From contig CAMMNR010000052.1 in assembly GCA_946498265.1 (NCBI GenBank), positions 1-10,501 of the forward strand: a DNA stretch of 10,501 nt, given 5' to 3'. Positions 1-6,498 of the stretch are shown here, piece after piece; the stretch's first letter is position 1, and each line of letters begins with the position of its first letter. The DNA is from an uncultured Clostridium sp. Its GTDB lineage: Bacteria > Bacillota > Clostridia > TANB77 > CAG-508. Below the pieces are notes generated by a model that worked only from the letters and a program-made list of their open reading frames with translations, was not told where the DNA came from and did not search any database. Made by a program: the position numbers and the translations under genes.

Positions 1-14
1 TATTATATAAGGTG

Positions 15-99
15 TGCCAAAATAGCCCGTCCCCTTTGGCAACAATAGGGAAAAATAGCCCCGTCCCCAAAATCCCTATCTAGCCGTCCCCTTTGGCAC
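15..99. repeat. GC-rich intergenic repeat cluster with nested inverted repeats
   Basis: Three copies of a TAGCC(C)(C)GTCCCC core lie at about 23-34, 56-68 and 81-92, in otherwise AT-rich DNA. They are framed by inverted repeats: TGCCAAA (15-21) with TTTGGCA (35-41), ATAGGGA (45-51) with TCCCTAT (73-79), and GTGCCAAA (14-21) with TTTGGCAC (92-99). Several hairpins are therefore possible just upstream of prmC. Such C-rich or G-rich palindromic units resemble dispersed intergenic repeats seen in many Clostridia; that comparison is from general knowledge, and copy number elsewhere cannot be seen here. It may also act as a transcription-end structure for a gene to the left of the window. Confidence 0.6.
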
Positions 100-118
100 A
101 AATTAGGCGGTGATTTAT

Positions 119-961
119 ATGAAAATTAAAGAAGTATTAAGAAAAGGAATGATAGAGCTAAAAGTAAATGGAATACAAGAGCCAAACTTAAAGTCAAGAC
201 TTTTAATGCAATATATATTAAATCAACCAAGAGAATACATATTAGTACATGATGACAAACAACTGACTTTAAGGCAAAATGTAGACTATTTTAAAGGAAT
301 AAAAATGTTAATAAAAGGAGTGCCACTTCAACATATAACACATAGGCAAGAATTTATGAAATTAAGCTTTTATGTTGATGAAAATGTGCTAATACCACGA
401 CCAGATACAGAAATTTTGGTAGAAGAAGCTATATCAATATGCAAAAAAAATAATTATACTAAGATATTAGACTTATGTACAGGAAGCGGGGCAATAGCAG
501 TTTCATTAGCAAAATATCTAGAAGATGTAGATATAACAGCAGTAGACATAAGTAATAATGCATTAAAAATAGCAAAGAGAAATGCAAGAAGTAATAAGGT
601 AGAGGAAAAAATAACTTTTATAGAATCAGATTTATTTGATAATTTATCAAAAAATAAATATGATATTATAGTATCAAATCCACCATACATAAAAAAAGAA
701 GAGATAAAGAATCTTGATAAAGAAGTAAAAAAAGAGCCACTGTTAGCTTTAGATGGAGGGATAGATGGATTAGATTTCTACAGAAAAATATCTCAAAATG
801 CATTTAAATATTTGAATAATAAAGGTATTCTATGTTTAGAAATAGGATTTAATCAAAAAGAAGAAGTTATTAATTTATTGGAAAAAGAAGGTAAATATAG
901 AAGTATTTATTGTAAAAAAGACTTAGGACAAAATGATAGAGTAATAATTGCACAATACTGA
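119..961 (+). CDS. prmC: Peptide chain release factor N5-glutamine methyltransferase PrmC (HemK)
   Basis: Methylates the glutamine of the GGQ motif in release factors RF1 and RF2, using S-adenosylmethionine, so that stop-codon peptide release is efficient; cytosolic. The 280-residue length is normal for the family. An N-terminal helical substrate-binding domain (about 1-75) is followed by the conserved IPRPDTE segment (92-98), a Rossmann SAM-binding motif DLCTGSGA (118-125) and the catalytic NPPY motif (187-190), which holds the amide to be methylated. The ATG at 119 is preferred because AGGCGG (105-110) lies 8 nt upstream; an in-frame GTG at 110 would overlap that site. It is followed after 36 nt by whiA in the same direction and probably co-transcribed. 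prmC often sits beside prfA, which is not in this window. Confidence 0.95.
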   Translation: MKIKEVLRKGMIELKVNGIQEPNLKSRLLMQYILNQPREYILVHDDKQLTLRQNVDYFKGIKMLIKGVPLQHITHRQEFMKLSFYVDENVLIPRPDTEILVEEAISICKKNNYTKILDLCTGSGAIAVSLAKYLEDVDITAVDISNNALKIAKRNARSNKVEEKITFIESDLFDNLSKNKYDIIVSNPPYIKKEEIKNLDKEVKKEPLLALDGGIDGLDFYRKISQNAFKYLNNKGILCLEIGFNQKEEVINLLEKEGKYRSIYCKKDLGQNDRVIIAQY

Positions 962-997
962 ATTGATGGTAATTACAAATTTTAAAGGAGGAAATAA

Positions 998-1870
998 ATG
1001 TCTTTTTCGTCTGATATAAAGCAAGAATTAAATAAAACAAGTAGTTTAGTTAATAAAGAATTAGTAAAATATGAGTTAATTGGATATTTGATATCTGGAA
1101 ATATTGATGTAATCGGTAATAATAAGATAAAATTTTCAACTGAAAGTGATTATAATATAAATAGATTTTCCAAGTTATTGTCAAATTTAAATATAAATCA
1201 CCAAATTGATATAGTTGGAAAAAATTTTGTTATAACAGCTAAAATAGAAATTTTAGATAAAATTGAAATAAAGCAAAATACTATATATTTAAAAGATGTT
1301 ACAGGAGAAAATCAGGAAAATCTAAAATCAATAATAAGAGGGGTATTCTTAGGAGCAGGCTCAATAAATAATCCAGAAAGAAAATATCATTTAGAGATAG
1401 TATTATCAAATATAGAAAATATGGAAGAAATAGTAGAAATATTAAATATATTTGAGATTAAGGTAAAAACATTAGAAAGTAAAAATAAATATTCAATATA
1501 TATAAAGGAAAGTGAAGAAATTTCTAAATTTTTAGCTTTAATAGGTGCTTCAAAAGCTGTTTTAAAATTTGAAAATATACGAATACAAAAAGAAATGAGA
1601 GGAAAGGTAAATAGACTTGTAAATTGTGAAACAGCAAATCTTAATAAGACTATAAATGCTTCTATAGAACAAATAGAAGCTATTGAAAAAATTCAAAAAG
1701 CAGGAAAATTTAATAAGTTAGATGATAATTTAAAAGAAATTGCAATACTTAGATTAGAGAATCCAGATATGTCTTTAATTGACTTAGGAAAAAAATTGAA
1801 AACTCCAATAGGAAAATCAGGAGTGAATTATAGATTGAAAAAAATTATGGAAATAGCAAAGAGTTTATAA
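998..1870 (+). CDS. whiA: DNA-binding protein WhiA
   Basis: WhiA is a sporulation and cell-division regulator in Actinobacteria and a nucleoid-associated protein affecting division and chromosome segregation in Bacillota. The 290-residue protein has the typical MSFSSDIKQEL start, a degenerate LAGLIDADG-like fold with RGVFLGAGSINNP (114-126), the ANLNKTINASIEQI segment (213-226) and a C-terminal helix-turn-helix with SLIDLGKKL and GKSGVNYRLKKI (about 259-283). All main family signatures are present and length is close to the usual 300-320. A strong AAAGGAGG (984-991) sits 6 nt before the ATG. The usual neighbours rapZ (yvcJ) and yvcK are absent; here it follows prmC by 36 nt and precedes a YgjP-like gene by 69 nt. 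Identification is firm; the exact role in this organism is inferred. Confidence 0.95.
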   Translation: MSFSSDIKQELNKTSSLVNKELVKYELIGYLISGNIDVIGNNKIKFSTESDYNINRFSKLLSNLNINHQIDIVGKNFVITAKIEILDKIEIKQNTIYLKDVTGENQENLKSIIRGVFLGAGSINNPERKYHLEIVLSNIENMEEIVEILNIFEIKVKTLESKNKYSIYIKESEEISKFLALIGASKAVLKFENIRIQKEMRGKVNRLVNCETANLNKTINASIEQIEAIEKIQKAGKFNKLDDNLKEIAILRLENPDMSLIDLGKKLKTPIGKSGVNYRLKKIMEIAKSL

Positions 1871-1939
1871 CTAAGAGTAATTGCCTATTGAAAATATAGA
1901 TAAAAATGAATGTGTTAGTGGCGAAAGGAAAAGAATAAA

Positions 1940-2677
1940 ATGGCAAAATTAGTAATAGAAATAAAGGACAAAAAAATTCCAATAATATTAAGAAACTTTA
2001 AAAATGCAAAAACAATAAAAATGTATTTTAATGGCACAACATTAAATATCACTAAACCTAAATATGTCAGTAACAAACTAATATCAAAAATGATAAATGA
2101 AAATAAAGAAAACATATACAATCAATATATAAAAATAATGTCAACAGAAAATAATATCATAAAACATTGGACGACAGGAGAAAAAATTTTATACAAAGGT
2201 GAACAATATAAAATTATTAGAGAAGAAATAAAAGAAAATACAATAGAATTAAAAATAAATGAAAAAGAAAAGGTATTTATTATAAAAATATCACAAAATG
2301 TAAAAGATGAGGAATTAATAAAATATAATATTGATAAAATGATAAAAAATTTATTTAAAAACAATACAGAATGTATTATACAAGAAAGATTACCTTATTG
2401 GAGTAAAGTTACAAAGCTTCCATATAAATCATTTAATGTAAGAGATGCCAAAACCAAATATGGTAGTTGTAAACCAGATACAAAGCAATTATATTTTAGT
2501 TCAAGATTAATAATGCTACCAGAAGACAAAATAGATGCAATCATAGTACATGAATTATGTCATATAGTACATAGAAATCATAGCCAAGCTTTTTATGATT
2601 TAGTAAAAGAATATATACCAAATTATAAAGAAATAGACAAATGGTTAAAACAAAATGCAAAAGAATTAAATTTTTAA
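1940..2677 (+). CDS. YgjP-like (DUF45, SprT-related) zinc-dependent metallohydrolase
   Basis: A 245-residue protein of the YgjP/DUF45 group, related to M48 and SprT-type metallopeptidases. The C-terminal half carries the family signature: a YGSC motif (174-177), a short beta-rich stretch, then the zinc site HELCH (204-208) with the third ligand probably His214 in HRNH. The glutamate at 205 is the expected catalytic base. The N-terminal 130 residues are lysine- and isoleucine-rich without a clear motif, as is common in the family. No signal peptide or membrane segment is visible, so it should be cytosolic. Physiological substrates of this family are poorly defined. The start is supported by a purine-rich GAAAGGAAAAG site about 6-17 nt upstream, weaker than that of whiA. 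It lies between whiA and the methyltransferase remnant, all on the plus strand. Confidence 0.88.
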   Translation: MAKLVIEIKDKKIPIILRNFKNAKTIKMYFNGTTLNITKPKYVSNKLISKMINENKENIYNQYIKIMSTENNIIKHWTTGEKILYKGEQYKIIREEIKENTIELKINEKEKVFIIKISQNVKDEELIKYNIDKMIKNLFKNNTECIIQERLPYWSKVTKLPYKSFNVRDAKTKYGSCKPDTKQLYFSSRLIMLPEDKIDAIIVHELCHIVHRNHSQAFYDLVKEYIPNYKEIDKWLKQNAKELNF

Positions 2678-2757
2678 TGTAATAAAATTTTACTTTGTGA
2701 AATTTTTTGAAAAATATGATATTTATAGTAAAAATAAGATAAAAAAAGGATAGAGTT

Positions 2758-3017
2758 ATGATATCAATTTTAGAATTAAAAAAGAGATTACCAAAAGATT
2801 TTATAGATAATTTATATGAAACATATACTCCACTTACTGTAGACAAAATACTATCAGGGATGTTAGGAGAAAGAAACACAACATTAAGGGTAAACAACAT
2901 AAAAACTACAATACAAGATTTAATGAGAATTTGGATGAGAGTATTAATAAATCTATAAGAATATTGCCAACAAAAAAAGAAGAAGGCTTCTTTGTTGCTA
3001 AATTAAAAAAGATATAG
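2758..3017 (+). pseudogene. Remnant of a NOP2/Sun (RsmB/RsmF-type) rRNA cytosine-C5 methyltransferase
   Basis: The first part (ATG 2758, stop 2956-2958) encodes 66 residues. They begin like the N-terminus of RsmB/NOP-type methyltransferases: LPKDFIDNLYE, then TTLRVNNIKT, matching the family's LRVN-x-K segment. About 2919-3017, in another frame, encodes NENLDESINKSIRILPTKKE and then EGFFVAKLKKI before a TAG. This matches the family C-terminus, which usually ends LP-x(4-5)-GFF-x-AKL. The SAM-binding motifs and both catalytic cysteines, normally lying between, are absent. One internal deletion of roughly 200 or more residues, with a frame change near 2915-2935, explains this. AAAGGA (2745-2750) remains 7 nt before the ATG. 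The intact enzyme would methylate cytosine in 16S rRNA; this copy cannot. A full-length paralogue elsewhere is possible. Confidence 0.8.
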
Positions 3018-3083
3018 GTTAAAAATAATTACAATTCGAATTTTGTTAAATATAAACAAAACAAGTAAGGAATGATATAAAAA

Positions 3084-4265
3084 ATGGACAAAAAGGAATT
3101 AGGAATATATATTCACATACCATATTGTAAACAAAAATGTTATTATTGTGATTTTATTTCATACACAAATCCAAGTTTATTAGAACAATATGTAAAAGTT
3201 ATAATTCAAGAATTAGAAAAGTATGATTTAAATAATTATAATGTAACAACAATATATATTGGAGGAGGGACACCATCATACATAAAAAGTGAATATATAG
3301 TAAAAATATTAAATTTCATAAAACAGAAATTATTAAAATCAAACAATCAGACAAAATTTGAAGATATAGAAATAACTATAGAAGTAAACCCAGGAACTGT
3401 AGATAGAAAAAAATTAGAGGACTATATAAATTGTGGAATTAACAGATTAAGTATAGGGCTACAAACAACAAATAATATTTTGTTAAAACAAATTGGAAGA
3501 ATTCATACATATGAAGAATTTTTAGAGACTTACAAATTAGCTACTGATATAGGATTTAAAAATATAAATATAGATTTAATGTTAGGATTACCAAATCAAA
3601 CTATAAATGACTTAAAAAATAGTTTAAATGATATTATAAAATTAAATCCTAATCATATAAGTGTATATTCACTTATAATTGAAGAAGGAACAAAAATTAA
3701 TGATATGTTAACAAAAGGAGAGTTAAAGTTACCAAATGAAGAAATAGAAAGACAGATGTATTGGTATGTTAAGGACAAATTAGAATTAAATGGTTATAAT
3801 CATTATGAAATATCAAATTTTGCTAAAAAAGGGAAAGAATCGAAACATAATGTTAATTGTTGGAAGCAAAAAGAATATATAGGGATTGGCGTTGCAGGAC
3901 ATTCATATTTAGATGGAATAAGGTATGCTAATTGTTTAAAAGTTGAAGACTATATTGAAAATATGAACAATCTAAAAGATGCTTTAAAAGAAATAAAAAA
4001 TGCTGAAAGTAATATTTATGAAATAGAAGAAATTCAAAGTTTAGATGATAAGAAAAAAGAATTTATGCTATTAGGTTTGAGAATGATAGATGGTATTTGT
4101 ATTTCAGAATTTAAGGAAAGGTATGTTGATAATCCTATTTTTTTGTATAGAAAGGAATTGGAAAAGTTAGTTGATGAAAATTTGATAGTTATTGATGGTG
4201 ATAATATTAGGCTTACAAATAAAGGTTTAGACCTTGCAAATTTAGTTTGGGAAGAATTTGTATAG
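3084..4265 (+). CDS. hemW: Radical SAM heme chaperone HemW (HemN-like)
   Basis: A 393-residue radical SAM protein. The N-terminus has C15-x3-C19-x2-C22 followed by D23-F24, which binds a 4Fe-4S cluster. The phenylalanine after the third cysteine is typical of HemW; true oxygen-independent coproporphyrinogen dehydrogenases (HemN) have a fourth cysteine there. GGGTPS (60-65) is the SAM-binding glycine motif, and the C-terminal HemN-type domain is present. HemW is a heme chaperone delivering heme to membrane targets and is often misannotated as HemN. The motif normally written HNxxYW reads HNVNCW here (255-260), with Cys259 in place of tyrosine; the histidine linked to heme binding is kept. AAGGA (3067-3071) lies 12 nt before the ATG, a long spacing. 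It follows the methyltransferase remnant by 66 nt and ends just before a large fold-back element. Confidence 0.92.
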   Translation: MDKKELGIYIHIPYCKQKCYYCDFISYTNPSLLEQYVKVIIQELEKYDLNNYNVTTIYIGGGTPSYIKSEYIVKILNFIKQKLLKSNNQTKFEDIEITIEVNPGTVDRKKLEDYINCGINRLSIGLQTTNNILLKQIGRIHTYEEFLETYKLATDIGFKNINIDLMLGLPNQTINDLKNSLNDIIKLNPNHISVYSLIIEEGTKINDMLTKGELKLPNEEIERQMYWYVKDKLELNGYNHYEISNFAKKGKESKHNVNCWKQKEYIGIGVAGHSYLDGIRYANCLKVEDYIENMNNLKDALKEIKNAESNIYEIEEIQSLDDKKKEFMLLGLRMIDGICISEFKERYVDNPIFLYRKELEKLVDENLIVIDGDNIRLTNKGLDLANLVWEEFV

Positions 4266-4502
4266 GTTCTTTCACTCAGCCCCTCAAAATTCTATATTTA
4301 ATTTCTTATAAATTACTCGGCTCAATACGAAAAATAAGAAAATCTAAAATTATTTTATGGCACCCTTTCACTTAGTCCGAGCTAAAGCTCGACGTGAACA
4401 TTTTCCATAAAATAATTTAAGATTTTCTAATATTTCTCCAATCACATTCGTAATTTATGCGTAATTAAATATAGAATTTTGAGGGGCTGAGTGAAAGAGT
4501 CT
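4264..4502. repeat. Large fold-back (palindromic) element, MITE-like
   Basis: This 239-bp segment is almost entirely self-complementary. The outer arms 4268-4303 and 4463-4498 match perfectly over 36 bp, extended by G-U and Watson-Crick pairs to 4264 and 4502. A middle pair ATAAATTAC (4308-4316) meets GTAATTTAT (4450-4458). The inner arms 4337-4360 and 4405-4428 match at 23 of 24 positions. The tip holds TTCAC (4367-4371) with GTGAA (4394-4398) and CGAGCT-AA-AGCTCG (4378-4391). The loop sequence CTTTCACTTAGTCC echoes the arm sequence CTTTCACTCAGCCC. Six T residues (4505-4510) follow the stem, so it could also end hemW transcription. No clear target duplication flanks it. A non-autonomous mobile element or a structured RNA are both possible. 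Confidence 0.75.
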
Positions 4503-4632
4503 CATTTTTTATCTAATAAGGAATTTCTCTGAAATTCTTATTGAATGTAATGATAAGGTTTTTATAATTTTGAAGATATTTCATCGTGCTACTACCTTGT
4601 AATAAATTAGAAAACTTTTTTTCGCAAAACTA
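4503..4632. other. Non-coding stretch between the fold-back element and the recN promoter
   Basis: No convincing gene is present. The only structure I see is a hairpin, AATAAGGAATTTC (4515-4527) with GAAATTCTTATT (4531-4542), a 12-bp stem with one bulged G and a TCT loop. It has no T-run after it, so it is not a standard intrinsic terminator. Confidence 0.5.
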
Positions 4633-4661
4633 TTGACAAATCCTAAAATTGAATATAGAAT
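4633..4661 (+). promoter_or_regulatory. Sigma-A-type promoter for recN
   Basis: TTGACA (4633-4638), a 17-bp spacer and TAGAAT (4656-4661) make a near-consensus promoter 59 bp before the recN start. Just downstream, CGAAC-ATAT-TTTTA (4667-4680) has a good left half of a Gram-positive LexA (DinR) box but a poor right half. Confidence 0.7.
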
Positions 4662-4720
4662 ATAGACGAACATATTTTTAGAAAACAAAAATTCTATAAC
4701 CATCGATGTAGGAGGTAAAT

Positions 4721-6349
4721 ATGATATCAACATTACACATAAAAAATATAGGGATAATAGAAGATATAACAATAGACTTAAATGAAGGTTTAAATGTTTT
4801 AACAGGAGAAACAGGAGCAGGAAAAACACTAATAATAGATTCTTTGAAAATAGTATCAGGAGGAAGATTTTCAAAAGAAATGTTAAGAAAAGGCACAACA
4901 AATGCTTTTGTTGAGTTATGTATATATTTACCTAATAATGAAAATTCAGTAGATGGAAATATCATAATATCAAGAGAAATCAATCTAAGTGGAAGAAATA
5001 TGTGTAAAATAAATGGAAGAATGGTAACAGTAAATGAACTTAAAACATTTATGTCTAATTTTATTGAAATACATGGACAAGATGATAATCAGAATTTGTT
5101 AGATAATAAAAAACATTTAAAATATTTAGATGGATTTATAGGAAAAGAAATAGAAGAAATAAAGTCTGAATATTTGCAGTTATATAATAAATATAAAGAA
5201 ATAGAACAAAAATTAAAAGAAAATTACGGAGATGATAAAGAAAGACAAAGAAAATTAGATTTATTAAGATATCAAATTGAAGAGATAGAAGAAGCGGATT
5301 TAAAAGTAGATGAAGAAGATGATCTAGAAGAAAAAAGAAAAATAATGCTAAATTCAGAAAAGATATTAGAAAACTTATCAGGAGCGGACGAAGTAATAGA
5401 AAAGACTAGTATAGACAGTATAAGTACAGTCATAAGAGCTCTAGAGAAAATAGAAAATATAGATAAAAAATATGAAGTTGTTAGTAGTAACTTAAAAAAT
5501 ATATATTATGAATTGCAAGAATTATCAAGAGATATTAGCAAATATAAAGAAGAAATATTTTTTGATGAAGAGGAAAGAGATTATGTAGAAGAAAGATTAG
5601 ACTTAATACACAATTTGAAGAGAAAATATGGAAATACAATTAAAGAAATATTAGAATATAAAGAAGAAATAAAAGCAGAAGTAGAACGTATAGAAAATTT
5701 AGAAGTATATAATAATAATTTAAAACAAGAAAAGAAAAAATTAGAAAATAATATGGATATAATAACTGGAAAAATTCATAATTTAAGAAAAGAAAATGCA
5801 CAAAAATTAAGTGAAAAGATAAATAGAGAATTAAATGAACTAGAAATGAAAAATGCAAAAATAAATGTACATGTAGACTATTCAGATGAATATTTAAAAA
5901 CAGGAAAAGATATAGTAGAATTTTATATCATAACAAATTTAGGAGAAGATGAAAAAGAACTTTCAAAAATAGCATCAGGAGGAGAAATGTCAAGAACAAT
6001 GCTTGCAATTAAGAAAGTTCTAGCAGATGTTGACGAAACACCAATATTAATTTTTGATGAAATAGATACAGGAATTAGTGGAAAAGCAGCAAATAGTGTA
6101 GCACAAAAATTAAAAGCTATAGCAAATAAGCATCAAATAATGTGTATATCACATTTACCAAATATTGCAGCAATTGCGGACTATAATTATTTTATAAGTA
6201 AAAATGTTCTAAACCAAAGAACACGTACATCAGTAAAATTATTAGAAGAAGATGAAGTTGTAAAAGAGATAGCAAGAATATCATCAGGAGAAGTAAATGA
6301 TATTACTTTAAAATATGCAAATGAATTAAGAAACAAAAAAGCATCATAA
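4721..6349 (+). CDS. recN: DNA repair protein RecN
   Basis: RecN is an SMC-like ATPase recruited early to DNA double-strand breaks, where it gathers DNA ends for RecA-dependent recombination; it acts on the nucleoid. The 542-residue protein is slightly shorter than the usual 550-570. The Walker A motif GETGAGKT lies at 29-36. A long charged region (about 150-375), rich in Lys, Glu and Leu, forms the coiled coil. The ABC signature SGGEM (419-423), Walker B ending in DEID (446-449) and ISHLPNIAA follow near the C-terminus, so both halves of the ATPase head are complete. AGGAGG (4710-4715) sits 5 nt before the ATG. It has its own promoter and is not beside argR or spo0A, its frequent neighbours in spore-formers. 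The TAA at 6347-6349 is followed one base later by the typA promoter. Confidence 0.96.
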   Translation: MISTLHIKNIGIIEDITIDLNEGLNVLTGETGAGKTLIIDSLKIVSGGRFSKEMLRKGTTNAFVELCIYLPNNENSVDGNIIISREINLSGRNMCKINGRMVTVNELKTFMSNFIEIHGQDDNQNLLDNKKHLKYLDGFIGKEIEEIKSEYLQLYNKYKEIEQKLKENYGDDKERQRKLDLLRYQIEEIEEADLKVDEEDDLEEKRKIMLNSEKILENLSGADEVIEKTSIDSISTVIRALEKIENIDKKYEVVSSNLKNIYYELQELSRDISKYKEEIFFDEEERDYVEERLDLIHNLKRKYGNTIKEILEYKEEIKAEVERIENLEVYNNNLKQEKKKLENNMDIITGKIHNLRKENAQKLSEKINRELNELEMKNAKINVHVDYSDEYLKTGKDIVEFYIITNLGEDEKELSKIASGGEMSRTMLAIKKVLADVDETPILIFDEIDTGISGKAANSVAQKLKAIANKHQIMCISHLPNIAAIADYNYFISKNVLNQRTRTSVKLLEEDEVVKEIARISSGEVNDITLKYANELRNKKAS

Positions 6350-6350
6350 T

Positions 6351-6379
6351 TTGACAAAGTAGTAAAATAGGTGTATAAT
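6351..6379 (+). promoter_or_regulatory. Consensus sigma-A promoter for typA
   Basis: TTGACA (6351-6356), a 17-bp spacer and TATAAT (6374-6379) match the housekeeping consensus at all twelve positions. It starts two bases after the recN stop codon. Transcription should begin near 6386 and leave a leader of about 110 nt before typA. Confidence 0.85.
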
Positions 6380-6385
6380 TTTATA

Positions 6386-6498
6386 AGCCAAAAAAGAGAC
6401 AGGCGTTTTTCAAAAAAATTGAAAAGCGTCTTACATTTTGATTGCCCTTTTAGGGACGCGTCCTCAAAAGGAAACTAAAAGAGAGAAGGAGAATAAAG
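6386..6498 (+). promoter_or_regulatory. Structured 5' leader of typA with two hairpins
   Basis: Hairpin 1 is 6402-6413 (GGCGTTTTTCAA) with 6419-6430 (TTGAAAAGCGTC), 12 pairs including two G-U, around an A5 loop. Hairpin 2 is CCTTTT (6446-6451) with AAAAGG (6466-6471), closing on the 10-bp palindrome GGACGCGTCC (6454-6463). Neither is followed by a T-tract, so a plain terminator is unlikely. AGAAGGAGA (6483-6491) provides the typA ribosome binding site, outside both stems. I do not recognise a known riboswitch class. A translation- or temperature-responsive leader is an inference from TypA biology only. Confidence 0.55.

Noticed and set aside
110..118. Upstream GTG start for prmC
   Set aside because: The GTG overlaps the AGGCGG site that is ideally placed for the ATG at 119, so the later start is better.
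2684..2706. AAAATTT/AAATTTT inverted repeat before the methyltransferase remnant
   Set aside because: The stem is A and T only and short; such repeats arise often by chance at this base composition.
3033..3061. AATTCGAATT palindrome and TTTTGTT/AACAAAA stem before hemW
   Set aside because: Both are short and AT-rich, with no T-tract or known operator match, so an operator or terminator call is not supported.
4581..4983. Two overlapping minus-strand frames around the recN start
   Set aside because: They cover the recN promoter and 5' coding region, have no family features and are explained by recN on the plus strand.
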